A stretch of 64,000 nt of DNA from Chryseobacterium viscerum (GTDB taxonomy: Bacteria > Bacteroidota > Bacteroidia > Flavobacteriales > Weeksellaceae): contig NZ_JAPDFT010000001.1 in assembly GCF_025949665.1 (NCBI RefSeq), forward strand, positions 2,356,001 through 2,420,000, in the 5' to 3' direction. Position 1 is the stretch's first letter, and each line of letters begins with the position of its first letter. Shown piece by piece: positions 9,512 through 18,675 of the stretch. The notes under the pieces were generated by a model that saw nothing but the letters and a program-made list of their open reading frames with translations, made no database searches and was not told where the DNA came from. Both the position numbers and the translations under genes were made by a program.

Positions 9512-11125
9512 CTATAAACTTACGCCCCGTCTCCAAGGGATAAAATCGTTCTGATTGAGAATTGCCGCTTTGGTTTTTACCTGTCCGCTGGCAACTTCTA
9601 TGATAAATTCTAACAATTCTTCTGCTTTTTCGTCTATTGACTTTTCCCCTGTAATCACGTCTCCTGTATTGAAATCGATGATATCCGGCATTCTTTCTGA
9701 TAACGATGTATTTGATGAAATTTTCACTACGGGAACCACAGGATTTCCTGTAGGAGTCCCCAGACCTGTTGTGAATAAAACAACATTGGAACCTGAGCCC
9801 ACTAAAGCTGTAGTACATTCCACGTCATTTCCAGGTGTACACAATAAATTTAAGCCCGGTTCTTTGATGTATTCTGTAAAATCGAGTACATCATTTATTG
9901 GCGATGAACCTCCTTTTTTAGCTGCTCCTGCAGATTTCATGGCATCTGTTATTAGGCCATCTTTAATATTCCCCGGTGACGGATTCATATCAAAGCCAGA
10001 TCCTGCAGCAACAACTGAATTTTCAAAATCTTTCATCAATTGTAAAAATCTTTCTGCATCTTCTTCCTTTACGCAACGGTTGACAAGCTCCTGCTCCACT
10101 CCACATAACTCCGGGAATTCTGAAAGAATAGTTGAACCTCCGATTCCAGCCATTAAATCTGACAGTTGTCCTAAAACCGGGTTTGCAGAAATACCTGAGA
10201 AACCGTCTGAACCACCGCATTCCAACCCTAAAACAAGTTTAGAAAGGGATGCTGGTTTTCTTTCTATTTCATTAGCGTGTTTGATGGCTTCATAAGAATC
10301 TTTAATAATTCCGCTTAACATTTCATCTACCGTTCCGGACTTTTGCTGTTCGTAAACGATGATTGGCTTTTTATTATCCGGACTGATTTTTTCCAAGGCA
10401 TCTTTAAAGATCTGAACCTGTAAATTCTGACAACCCAAGCTTAAAACGGTTGCTCCGGCTACATTCGGATTGTTAACATATCCTGCCAGCAATCTTCCCA
10501 ATGCCTCGGCATCCTGACGAATTCCGCCACAACCTCCCTGGTGTGTAATGAATTTAACTACAATATTTTTAAATATTCTTGAATCCTGCTCTTCTTCAAC
10601 AGCAGCTTCCGTTTCAGAATTATTGATTAATGATCTTAACAATAACTGATGTTTTGTCACTTTTTCAAACAACAGTTCTTTTTCAAAAACATCCTTTAAA
10701 ATCTCAACATTTCTGTTTTCACAAAAAACCAGCGGAAAAAATAACCAGACATTTTCTGTTCCCACCTGTCCGTCGTCGCGGTGATAGCCCATAAATGTTT
10801 TATCTTTCCATTTATCAACATTGGGAGCGGTCCAGGTAGTGGTTTCTGTTTTACCTCCTACTTTTGCGCTTTGATGTTTTACGTTTTCAGTGGTAATCAC
10901 CTCTCCTTTCCGGATCGGCTGGCTGGCTTTTCCCACCAAAACTCCGTACATGATAATAGAATCACCTACGGTAATATCTTCGGTCACGAATTTATGTTTC
11001 GCCTTCGTGTCTTTTATAATTTCATAAGTAAGTTCACCCAAAGTAACCGTTTCTCCCCGCGCCAGATCTACCAGTGCCACCGCTACATTATCCTTGGGAT
11101 TTACTTTTAATACTTTCTTTTGCAT
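9512..11125 (-). CDS. uxaA: Altronate dehydratase
   Basis: The 537-aa enzyme dehydrates D-altronate to 2-keto-3-deoxygluconate. It has the N-terminal SAF domain (residues ~12-85, ending in IRKGEVITTENV) and the D-galactarate/altronate dehydratase domain (THQGGCGGIRQDAEALG, LGLECGGSDGFSGI, LCTPGNDVECTTALVGSGSN). Its Cys-rich conserved segments are typical of this iron-dependent family. I chose the ATG at 11125 (MQKKVLKVNPKDN) because it starts the SAF domain and lies 5 bp after the uxaB stop; an upstream in-frame ATG at 11194 would overlap uxaB by 64 bp. It is the last gene of the leftward operon and ends the galacturonate branch at KDG. Confidence 0.95.
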   Translation of the reverse strand: MQKKVLKVNPKDNVAVALVDLARGETVTLGELTYEIIKDTKAKHKFVTEDITVGDSIIMYGVLVGKASQPIRKGEVITTENVKHQSAKVGGKTETTTWTAPNVDKWKDKTFMGYHRDDGQVGTENVWLFFPLVFCENRNVEILKDVFEKELLFEKVTKHQLLLRSLINNSETEAAVEEEQDSRIFKNIVVKFITHQGGCGGIRQDAEALGRLLAGYVNNPNVAGATVLSLGCQNLQVQIFKDALEKISPDNKKPIIVYEQQKSGTVDEMLSGIIKDSYEAIKHANEIERKPASLSKLVLGLECGGSDGFSGISANPVLGQLSDLMAGIGGSTILSEFPELCGVEQELVNRCVKEEDAERFLQLMKDFENSVVAAGSGFDMNPSPGNIKDGLITDAMKSAGAAKKGGSSPINDVLDFTEYIKEPGLNLLCTPGNDVECTTALVGSGSNVVLFTTGLGTPTGNPVVPVVKISSNTSLSERMPDIIDFNTGDVITGEKSIDEKAEELLEFIIEVASGQVKTKAAILNQNDFIPWRRGVSL

Positions 11126-11130
11126 TTTTC

Positions 11131-12594
11131 CTAAGAATAAAATTGTATAAAGTTGTGATACGCAATTTCTACATCGTTGTGGTCTATTTCCCACAAAGCT
11201 TTTGCTACTGCATCTTTCAGTCCGCCAACCTGAGTAAGGTCTATATCCCAGAAAGTGGTTTCGCTTAATGATAATTCTGCAACTTTCCCATAATCTCCGT
11301 TTGTCCAGATTTCTTTGAATTGAGCAACAATGGATTCTTCATCATTAATTGGCAAAGATTTTTCACCAAAATTTCCCTGATAGAATCTGATTAAGCTTGC
11401 CAAAGAGAATACCAGATTTAGTGGTAATTTTTGATTAATTTCAACGTAACCCAGCAAACTCGGAAGGATTCTTACTTTAAATTTAGAAACAAAATACAGT
11501 GCAATGCTCGCCTGATAATGCTTAATAAAAGGATTTCTGAATCTGTCAAAAACTTCTTCTGCAAAATCTTTCAGTTCCGTTTCATCAAGACCTAACGTCG
11601 GATTTACTTCATTAAAAATGGTTTCCCTTAAAAACTTCCCGATAAATGCATCGTCAATAGATTCTTTTACCGTTTCCTTTCCTGATAAAATTGCCGGAGC
11701 CAACATTAAGGTATGACCGCCATTAAGGATTCTCACTTTTCTCAAACGGTACGGCTGAATATCATCAACCACCAAAATCTGTTCATTAATTTTATCGAAA
11801 GGAATTCTCTCTTTTACATTTCCGGCATCCTGAATTACCCAAAGTAAGAATGTTTCAGAAACAACCATCATCTGATCTTCATAATCCAACTGATCTTCGT
11901 ATGATTCTGCGTCATCTTTCGGATACCCCGGAACAATCCTGTCGACCAATGTATTATGGAAGTAATTACTTTGATTAATCCATTGTGCAAAATCAGGATC
12001 TAAATTCCAAAGTCGGGCATACTTCAGGATCATATCTCTCAATACAAACGCATTGTCTTCAATCAATTCGCAAGGAATAATTCTCACGCCTTTACCTGCA
12101 GCTCCGTTGAAATGTTTGAATCTCTCGTGTAATAAAACCGTTAGTTTTGCAGGAAAATTCTTGTGCGGACCAATGTAATTATTTTCTGATTCGTCATAAG
12201 AAATTCCTGTTTCTGTTGTGTTTGAGAAGATAAATTCTAATTCCTCTTCTTTCGCCAACGCTAAGAATTCATCATAATTTGTATAAGGATTAATCGACTT
12301 CTGAATCGCAGAAATTACCTGTTTTGTATCAATAATTTCCCCTTTTTTAATTCCCCTTGAGAAAAGCGTGTATAGATTACCCTGTTCTTCCAATTTATGA
12401 ACTGAGCCGCCCGCTGTTGGCTGAACGTTTACAATTCCGGCATTGAATCCCGCTTCTTTATTTAATTTATCAATGACATAATCTGTGAATCCTCTCATAA
12501 AATTTCCGCCTCCAAACTGTATTATTTTAATAGGAAGTTTTTCCTGAGAATTGTTTAATTCACGATTTAATTTTTGTTTTGTCTGATTTTCCAT
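11131..12594 (-). CDS. uxaB: Tagaturonate reductase (altronate oxidoreductase)
   Basis: The 487-aa protein of the mannitol dehydrogenase family reduces D-tagaturonate to D-altronate with NADH. The Rossmann segment KIIQFGGGNFMRGF lies at residues 23-36, the family motif KVRILNGGHT near residue 290, and the helical C-terminal domain follows. UxaB and the paralogous fructuronate reductase UxuB share the fold. The 5-bp gap to altronate dehydratase and presence of uxaC but no mannonate dehydratase favour UxaB. It belongs to the eight-gene leftward operon and is separated from exuT by a 150-bp repeat-containing gap. Confidence 0.94.
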   Translation of the reverse strand: MENQTKQKLNRELNNSQEKLPIKIIQFGGGNFMRGFTDYVIDKLNKEAGFNAGIVNVQPTAGGSVHKLEEQGNLYTLFSRGIKKGEIIDTKQVISAIQKSINPYTNYDEFLALAKEEELEFIFSNTTETGISYDESENNYIGPHKNFPAKLTVLLHERFKHFNGAAGKGVRIIPCELIEDNAFVLRDMILKYARLWNLDPDFAQWINQSNYFHNTLVDRIVPGYPKDDAESYEDQLDYEDQMMVVSETFLLWVIQDAGNVKERIPFDKINEQILVVDDIQPYRLRKVRILNGGHTLMLAPAILSGKETVKESIDDAFIGKFLRETIFNEVNPTLGLDETELKDFAEEVFDRFRNPFIKHYQASIALYFVSKFKVRILPSLLGYVEINQKLPLNLVFSLASLIRFYQGNFGEKSLPINDEESIVAQFKEIWTNGDYGKVAELSLSETTFWDIDLTQVGGLKDAVAKALWEIDHNDVEIAYHNFIQFYS

Positions 12595-12744
12595 CTTTCT
12601 AATTTGAATTAAATGATATTTTTAATTCTATAAAATTTTTAATGCAAAGTCCGCAAGTTTTTTTTGCTAACATGCTGTATACTTTTTAAGCTTCAAAGGC
12701 GTTTCACTCAGCGAAGAACGCTAATTTTAACCAAGATTTTTTTT
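12595..12744. repeat. Intergenic repeat with GGCGTTTCACTCAGCGAAG
   Basis: The gap between exuT and uxaB carries a 23-bp stretch at 12694-12716 that recurs exactly at 15183-15205. A shorter version (GTTTCACTCAGC) lies at 14321-14332. The GCAAAG/CGCAAG words around it resemble the longer hairpin repeats further right. Confidence 0.55.
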
Positions 12745-14280
12745 CTACTGACTTATCACTTTATATTTTGGAACCAATATTTTCATTACTGTCCATGCGA
12801 TAAGATATGCTACGGCACAGGCTGAAAATATGATCATGTAGCCCTTGTCGATTCCGTCTACAACTACTGATCCTGATTTTTCCAACTGCTCAAAAAATCC
12901 GTCGGGTAATCTTTCGTTGATGTATTGAGGGTATTTTTCCAATAAAGGAATTCCGTCAACCGTGGACCAGGCTTTATGAGCATGATCGAACAATACGCCT
13001 GAAGATTTATTAATAATGAATGAACCAATTCCACCCGCCATTCCGCCAATTCCGGTAATGGTTGCAATAGCTTTTTTCGGAAACATATCGCCTACTGTCG
13101 AAAAAATATTTGCCGACCAGGCCTGATGTGCTGCTCCTGCAATTCCGATAATTAAAACCGGAATCCAATACGTTAACGAACCTAAAGGTTGTGCTAAAAG
13201 GGCCAACAAAGGAAAAAATGCGAAAATCAGCATTGCTTTCATTCTTCCTGAGTAAGCATTCATGCCTTTCTTTTCCACAAAATATTTTGGAAGCCAACCG
13301 CCGATGATTGACAATAAAGTAATCATATAAAGAACGAATAATGGTAATGCACTTTGTGTAGAATCCATTTTGTAAACGGAGCTTAAATAAGCCGGAGTCC
13401 AGAATAAAAAGAACCACCAAACGCCGTCTGTCATAAATTTTCCAAAGACAAAAGCCCAGGTCTGTCTGTAACTGAAACATTCTTTGAAAGTGAACTTTTT
13501 TTCTTCTGCCTTCACAGTATTTTCTTCAGCAGCAAAGTCTTCCTGATCCTGCTGAATATAGGTTAATTCATGCTCGTTAACTTTATGATGTTCGTGAGGT
13601 TTTTTGTAGTAGAAAATCCATAATCCCATCCATACAAATCCCAACGCTCCAATGATGATAAATGCCCATTCCCATCCCATGGCTTTTGCAATAAAAGGAA
13701 TGGTAACCGGTGCTGCCAAAGCCCCAACCGTTGCTCCTGCATTGAAAATACTTGTTGCTAAAGCTCTGTCTTTTTTAGGGAAATATTCCGCTGTAGTTTT
13801 AATTGCTGCCGGGAAATTTCCTGCTTCACCAATAGCCAATACGAAACGTGCAAAAATAAATAGCGTTACACTCGTACTGATGATGGCAGAGGTATTGGAA
13901 ACTGTAGAAATCAATTCTTTAGATCCGTGAAAGCCTGCCAACCAGTTTCCGGTAAGAATTCCTGAAGTTGCAATTCCGCAAAATGCATGTAAAACTGCAC
14001 CGACAGACCAGATTCCGATTGCCCACAGGAAACCTTTTTTAGTATCCATCCAATCGACAAATTTTCCAGCGAAAAGCATTCCTACTGCATAGAAAATAGA
14101 GAATAATGCCGTGATATTTCCATAATCATTATTGTTCCAGTGAAATTCCGGTGCGATAAAATCTTTCCACGTCAAAGATAAAACCTGACGATCAAGATAA
14201 TTGATTGTTGTTGCAATGAACAGCAAAAAGCATATCGTCCATCTGAAGTTGCTCGGTTTAAGAGACTTAACTGAACTCAT
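12745..14280 (-). CDS. exuT: Hexuronate MFS transporter (ExuT-like, ACS family)
   Basis: The 511-aa inner-membrane symporter has about twelve hydrophobic segments. The N-terminus RWTICFLLFIATTINYLDRQVLS is the hallmark of the anion:cation symporter family that includes ExuT. An unusually long Lys/Glu-rich cytoplasmic loop (~residues 225-265) lies between the two halves, and GEAGNFPAAIKTTAEYFPKKDRALAT matches the conserved TM4-5 region. Its place among galacturonate genes points to uptake of galacturonate, glucuronate or short unsaturated uronates into the cytoplasm. Substrate range is inferred from context. Confidence 0.9.
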   Translation of the reverse strand: MSSVKSLKPSNFRWTICFLLFIATTINYLDRQVLSLTWKDFIAPEFHWNNNDYGNITALFSIFYAVGMLFAGKFVDWMDTKKGFLWAIGIWSVGAVLHAFCGIATSGILTGNWLAGFHGSKELISTVSNTSAIISTSVTLFIFARFVLAIGEAGNFPAAIKTTAEYFPKKDRALATSIFNAGATVGALAAPVTIPFIAKAMGWEWAFIIIGALGFVWMGLWIFYYKKPHEHHKVNEHELTYIQQDQEDFAAEENTVKAEEKKFTFKECFSYRQTWAFVFGKFMTDGVWWFFLFWTPAYLSSVYKMDSTQSALPLFVLYMITLLSIIGGWLPKYFVEKKGMNAYSGRMKAMLIFAFFPLLALLAQPLGSLTYWIPVLIIGIAGAAHQAWSANIFSTVGDMFPKKAIATITGIGGMAGGIGSFIINKSSGVLFDHAHKAWSTVDGIPLLEKYPQYINERLPDGFFEQLEKSGSVVVDGIDKGYMIIFSACAVAYLIAWTVMKILVPKYKVISQ

Positions 14281-14369
14281 ATTAATTTTAGAATTAGTTT
14301 TGTTTGAATGTTTTTAAGATGTTTCACTCAGCCAGGATCACAAGGTGTTTCCAGTTTTCTTACTCATTA

Positions 14370-15029
14370 TTATTTTAAAGTCTGAATAATTTCCAGCACT
14401 TTTACCGTTTCATTTTCTATAGTTGTATAGTCTTTAGCAAGCATTAATTCTTTGCTTACCAATTTGCTTCCCATTCCTACTGCTGAAACACCGGCTTTAA
14501 ACCAGCTTTCGATGCTTTCTTTAGTGGTATCTACTCCACCCGTCGGCATAAATTTCAGATTGGGGAAAACATCTTTGATCGCACTCATAAATCCGGTTCC
14601 TAATGCGTTCCCGGGGAATAGTTTAATGAAAGTAACGCCAGCATTTTCAGCTTCGATAATTTCAGTCGGCGTCATACAACCCGGACTGTACAACAGATCT
14701 TTCGGAATCAAAAATTCTGCAACCTCAGCTACGAAACCCGGACTGATAAAGAAATCTGCTCCTACTTTATAGTATTCTTCAGTTTGTTTTATATTTTTTA
14801 TTGTGCCAATTCCCAACAGCATTTCCGGCATTTCTGCATTACGGATTTCTACCATTTTTGTAAAATTACTTAACGCAGCATCACCACGGCTTGTATATTC
14901 CACTGCACGAACTCCTGCTTTGTAAAGTGATCTCAGTATTTCCAGAGTTACTGTTTCATCAGCATTATAGTATAGAGGCAAAACCCCTTGGTTGATGATC
15001 GTATTTGTAACCAATTGAATTTTTGTCAT
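14370..15029 (-). CDS. eda: KDPG/KHG aldolase
   Basis: The 219-aa class I aldolase cleaves 2-keto-3-deoxy-6-phosphogluconate to pyruvate and glyceraldehyde-3-phosphate. K136 in FIKLFPG is the expected Schiff-base lysine. E44 and R48 in VEYTSRG correspond to the catalytic Glu and Arg of E. coli Eda, and GIGTI, FISPGF, SPGCMTPTE and FMPTGGV are family segments. Length matches the family. It sits directly after kdgK in transcription order, so kinase and aldolase of the KDG pathway are adjacent. Confidence 0.95.
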   Translation of the reverse strand: MTKIQLVTNTIINQGVLPLYYNADETVTLEILRSLYKAGVRAVEYTSRGDAALSNFTKMVEIRNAEMPEMLLGIGTIKNIKQTEEYYKVGADFFISPGFVAEVAEFLIPKDLLYSPGCMTPTEIIEAENAGVTFIKLFPGNALGTGFMSAIKDVFPNLKFMPTGGVDTTKESIESWFKAGVSAVGMGSKLVSKELMLAKDYTTIENETVKVLEIIQTLK

Positions 15030-15251
15030 TTTGTTGAATTACTTTGTTGAAAATAATCATTGAAGGGGTTTTATCCATCCTTTAGTATGCTGTCCCTTCA
15101 AAATTTTATCTTAATCTTTTGTTTTTAATGCGAAGGGCGCAAAGATTTTCTTTTTAGTGCTTGATGTATATTTTCAAGTTCGCAAAGGCGTTTCACTCAG
15201 CGAAGTCTACATTTTTTTAGTTTTATCAACAAGCCAATTGCCAAAAGTCAG
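15030..15251. repeat. Intergenic repeat, second copy of the 23-bp element
   Basis: The 222-bp gap between kdgK and eda repeats the 12694-12716 sequence exactly at 15183-15205. It also contains GCGAAGGGCGCAAAGATTTT at 15129-15148, a word shared with the hairpin repeats at 35.5 and 39.0 kb. No gene is seen. Confidence 0.55.
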
Positions 15252-16259
15252 CTATCTTTTTATTCTTCCGCCTGAACCTCCGTTCATGACTTCCAGAATA
15301 TCTTCGACACTACTGTAATTGATGTCCCCTAATATGGTATGTTTTATCGCACAGGCTGCATTAGCGAATTTCAATGCTTTTTCGTCATCAAAATTGATTA
15401 ACCCATAGATCAAACCTGCTGCAAAAGCATCTCCTGTCCCAATTCTATCGACCACAGGATTAACTTCCAACAATTCAGTTTCAAAATAGTTATCGCCAAC
15501 TAAAGCTCTTCCCTGTGTTTGTTGAGAACTTGCTGTAACACCAATTCTTATTTTGTCGAAAATTTTATGAATAGAAGGAATTTGCTGTTTTAATTCTTTA
15601 CATGCTTCAATAAAGCCTTCTTTATCTGAGGGAAACTGAGTTCCGAGAATTTCATTAATTTCATTCACTCCACCGATAAAAATCGTTGAATAAGAAATCA
15701 GTTCTTTCAAAACTTCGTTTCCGTTTTTACCGTATTTCCAAAGGTTTGAACGGTAAGCAGGATCGGTTGTAATTTCGATTCCCAATTCACGGGCTGTTTG
15801 TAAACCTTCTTTCAGGCTTTTATAAGCGGCTTCGGAAATTCCTGGGCTTATGCCTGTCCAATGGAAATACTGGCAGCCTTCAAGGGCTTTTTTCCAGTCA
15901 ATCTGTTCAGGCTTACTATTGGCAAAAGAACCGTTCAGTCTATTGTAAGCAATTCTGCTGGCACGAACTGATGAGCCTACTTCTAAAAAGTACAAACCTA
16001 AAGGATGTTCATTTTTGTTGATAAATGCGGTGTCAATCCCAAAACTTTTAATGAAGGAAATGGCCGATTCACCTACAAAATCATCAGAAACGCTGCTGAT
16101 ATGTCTTACACCACAACCCATTGTTGCCAATGAAGATGCTACATTAAGCTCCGTTCCGCCGAAAAAGAATTCCATTTCATGGCTTTGCTTCATGGTTCTA
16201 TTTCCGGGTGGTGAAAGTCGCATGATGACTTCCCCGAATGTGACTATTTTGCTGCTCAT
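15252..16259 (-). CDS. kdgK: 2-keto-3-deoxygluconate kinase (PfkB family)
   Basis: The ribokinase-like enzyme phosphorylates KDG to KDPG. The N-terminal motif IVTFGEVIMRLSPPG, the FFFGGTELNVA substrate-binding region and the PfkB signature DRIGTGDAFAAG are clear; the Asp in GTGDA is the catalytic base. I prefer the start at 16259 (MSSKIVTFG); an ATG four codons upstream (16271) is equally possible. The C-terminus GGSGGRIKR is usual for Bacteroidota homologues. It lies between uxaC and eda in the operon. Confidence 0.94.
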   Translation of the reverse strand: MSSKIVTFGEVIMRLSPPGNRTMKQSHEMEFFFGGTELNVASSLATMGCGVRHISSVSDDFVGESAISFIKSFGIDTAFINKNEHPLGLYFLEVGSSVRASRIAYNRLNGSFANSKPEQIDWKKALEGCQYFHWTGISPGISEAAYKSLKEGLQTARELGIEITTDPAYRSNLWKYGKNGNEVLKELISYSTIFIGGVNEINEILGTQFPSDKEGFIEACKELKQQIPSIHKIFDKIRIGVTASSQQTQGRALVGDNYFETELLEVNPVVDRIGTGDAFAAGLIYGLINFDDEKALKFANAACAIKHTILGDINYSSVEDILEVMNGGSGGRIKR

Positions 16260-16282
16260 TTTTTTAATCAACCTTTAATTTT

Positions 16283-16377
16283 TTTAAATCATTAAGATTT
16301 ATTGAAGAGATTATGTAGAATTAATTTGACTTTTTATTAATTCAGCTTAATCTTTTCAATTTATTTAATGATTTAAA
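16283..16377. repeat. Long imperfect inverted repeat in uxaC-kdgK gap
   Basis: Arms 16283-16313 and 16348-16377 are about 85% complementary (TTTAAATCATTAA against TTAATGATTTAAA, and so on) around a 34-nt loop. It resembles the inverted repeat at 34428-34545. It might be a transcript-processing hairpin or a mobile palindromic repeat; there is no coding sequence. Confidence 0.55.
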
Positions 16378-16468
16378 TCTATTTTTACCTCTTGCAAATT
16401 GAGATTATTATGTTAAAAAAACGGTATAATCAGCTCAATCTGCGAGAGATTTTTATTTAATTTGAAAT

Positions 16469-17866
16469 TTAAAAATCAAAATAATTTTTTGCGTTATGAT
16501 AACAAATATCTGAAATGGTCTTACCAATCAGTTCGATATCATCAGGTAATTCACCGTTTTTCATTTCTTCTCCGAAAAGATTACACAATACTCTTCTGAA
16601 ATATTCGTGTCTCGGGAAAGAAAGAAAACTCCTGGAATCTGTCAGCATTCCAACGAAACAGCTGATCAACCCCATGTTTGAAAGGGCATTCATCTGCTTG
16701 ATCATACCGTCTTTCTGATCAAGAAACCACCATCCTGATCCGAACTGTACTTTTCCTTTGATGCTTCCATCATTGAAATTCCCAATCATTGTCGCAAAAA
16801 TCTCATTGTCAGCAGGATTTAAATTGTATAAAATGGTTTTTGTTAACTTATCTTTTCCGTCTAATGTATTCAGTAATTTAGACAGGGTTTCAGCCTGAAC
16901 GAAGTCACCTATAGAATCCCATCCCGTATCAGGACCAAGAATTCTGTGCATTCTTTCATTATTATTTCTCAATGCTCCAAGATGAAACTGCTGAACCCAA
17001 CCATATTTGTGGTACGCTTCTCCTAAAAATAATAAAATGGCAGTTTTGAATTGATTCACCTGCTTTTCAGCAATTACTTTTCCTGAAATTTTATCATTAA
17101 AAATTGCGTTTACTTCCGCTTGTGAAGCTTCTTCAAAAGAAATATTATTTAATCCGTGGTCGCACAATCTGCAGCCGTTTTCATGGAAGTATTCAATTCT
17201 TTTGATTAAAGCATCACATAAAGTATGATAGGAATTAATTTCAATTCCGGCAGATTCGCCTAATCTTGAAATATAATCCGCAAAGTTGTGATTTTCAATT
17301 AAAATTGCTTTATCAGGACGGAAAGCAGTACTTACTTTAATGGTGAAATCGCTTTTTGCTAGATCCTGGTGATAATTCAATAGATCTGTAGGATCTTCCG
17401 TAGTGCACAGAGATTCAACATTCATCATTTTTAATAAGCCTCTTGTTGATTTTTCAGGAGTATGAAGCTGAGCGGTGATATTTTCGTAGATTTCCGATGC
17501 GTTGTCTGCATTTAACAATTCATCAATTTCGAAATATCTTTTTAATTCCAGATGTGTCCAGTGGTACAAAGGATTTCTCAATGTATACGGAACTGTTTTT
17601 GCCCATGCCTCAAATTTTTCTTTATCTGAAGCGTCCCCTGTGATGAATTTTTCGTTCACTCCCATGGTACGCATGGCTCTCCATTTGTAATGGTCACCTG
17701 CAATCCAAACCTTTGAGATGTTATCGAAAACAGTGTCTTCCGCAATATCTTTAGGAATCAAATGATTATGATAATCAATGATGGGTTGTTTTTCCGCGTA
17801 TCTGAAGTATAATTCTTCTGCGTACTTATTTTGTAATAAAAAGTTATCTGTAATAAAAGGTTTCAT
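16469..17866 (-). CDS. uxaC: Glucuronate/galacturonate isomerase
   Basis: The 465-aa enzyme of the amidohydrolase superfamily converts D-galacturonate to D-tagaturonate (and D-glucuronate to fructuronate). The metal-binding H33-N-H35 in IDYHNHLIPKDIAED, WKWRAMR-type substrate segment (DHYKWRAMRTMG), CTTEDPTD and the C-terminal SFVGMLTDSRSFLSFPRHEYFRR block are diagnostic. Length is normal. It follows kduD by 18 bp and opens the saturated galacturonate branch. Confidence 0.96.
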   Translation of the reverse strand: MKPFITDNFLLQNKYAEELYFRYAEKQPIIDYHNHLIPKDIAEDTVFDNISKVWIAGDHYKWRAMRTMGVNEKFITGDASDKEKFEAWAKTVPYTLRNPLYHWTHLELKRYFEIDELLNADNASEIYENITAQLHTPEKSTRGLLKMMNVESLCTTEDPTDLLNYHQDLAKSDFTIKVSTAFRPDKAILIENHNFADYISRLGESAGIEINSYHTLCDALIKRIEYFHENGCRLCDHGLNNISFEEASQAEVNAIFNDKISGKVIAEKQVNQFKTAILLFLGEAYHKYGWVQQFHLGALRNNNERMHRILGPDTGWDSIGDFVQAETLSKLLNTLDGKDKLTKTILYNLNPADNEIFATMIGNFNDGSIKGKVQFGSGWWFLDQKDGMIKQMNALSNMGLISCFVGMLTDSRSFLSFPRHEYFRRVLCNLFGEEMKNGELPDDIELIGKTISDICYHNAKNYFDF

Positions 17867-17884
17867 TCTAATCTGATTCTGTTG

Positions 17885-18667
17885 TTACTCATTAGCAGGC
17901 TTCCCGATGGTTGCCAAAATACCTCCATCCACGTAGATGATCTGTCCGTTGATGAATCTGCTTGCGTCAGAAGCTAAGAAAATAGCTGTTCCTGCAAGAT
18001 CTTCCGGATTTCCCCATCTTCCTTCCGGAGTTCTGCTGATGATAAAGTCATTAAAAGGATGTCCATCTACCCGGATTGGTTCTGTCTGAGAAGTCGCAAA
18101 ATATCCGGGACCGATTCCGTTTACCTGAATATTGTGTTTTGCCCATTCTGTCGCCAGATTTTTGGTAAGCATTTTAAGGCCGCCTTTTGCAGAAGCATAG
18201 GCTACTACATTGTCACGTCCCAGTTCACTCATCATCGAGCAGATGTTGATGATCTTACCGGATCTTCTTTTGATCATGTATTTGCCAACTAATTTCGACA
18301 TGATAAAAGGTCCTGTAAGGTCTACATCGATTACTTTTCTAAAGTCTTCCACTTCCATGTCGATTGCCGGAATACGTTTGATAATTCCTGCATTGTTGAC
18401 AAGGATGTCAATTTTTCCATGGGCAGCTTCCATTAAAGCTACTTTCTGAGCGGCTTCCAGCTCGTCTGTCACATCAAAAAGATAACCGGATGCTTTATAC
18501 CCTTTTGAATGATAGTAGTTTAAAGCTTCTTCTAATTTTGACGGTGTTGTACCTGTGATCGCCAGTTCAGCACCTGCAGCGGCAAGACCTTCTGCCATTG
18601 CCATTCCTAATCCGTGAGTACCGCCTGTAACGACTGCTACTTTACCGGATAAATCAAATAAATTCAT
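17885..18667 (-). CDS. kduD: 2-deoxy-D-gluconate 3-dehydrogenase / DKII reductase (SDR)
   Basis: The 260-aa classical short-chain dehydrogenase reduces 2,5-diketo-3-deoxygluconate (DKII) to KDG. TGGTHGLG at 14-21 binds NAD(P), NNAG lies at 91-94, and the catalytic S144, Y157 and K161 are in place. The C-terminus FINGQIIYVDGG is typical. The 8-bp gap to kduI, whose product is its substrate, makes KduD far likelier than another SDR. Confidence 0.95.
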   Translation of the reverse strand: MNLFDLSGKVAVVTGGTHGLGMAMAEGLAAAGAELAITGTTPSKLEEALNYYHSKGYKASGYLFDVTDELEAAQKVALMEAAHGKIDILVNNAGIIKRIPAIDMEVEDFRKVIDVDLTGPFIMSKLVGKYMIKRRSGKIINICSMMSELGRDNVVAYASAKGGLKMLTKNLATEWAKHNIQVNGIGPGYFATSQTEPIRVDGHPFNDFIISRTPEGRWGNPEDLAGTAIFLASDASRFINGQIIYVDGGILATIGKPANE

Positions 18668-18675
18668 TGGAAAAA

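Noticed and set aside
9435..9818. Arg/Ser-rich 127-codon frame over the end of uxaA
   Set aside because: It is a shadow frame of uxaA with no family resemblance and an unlikely composition.
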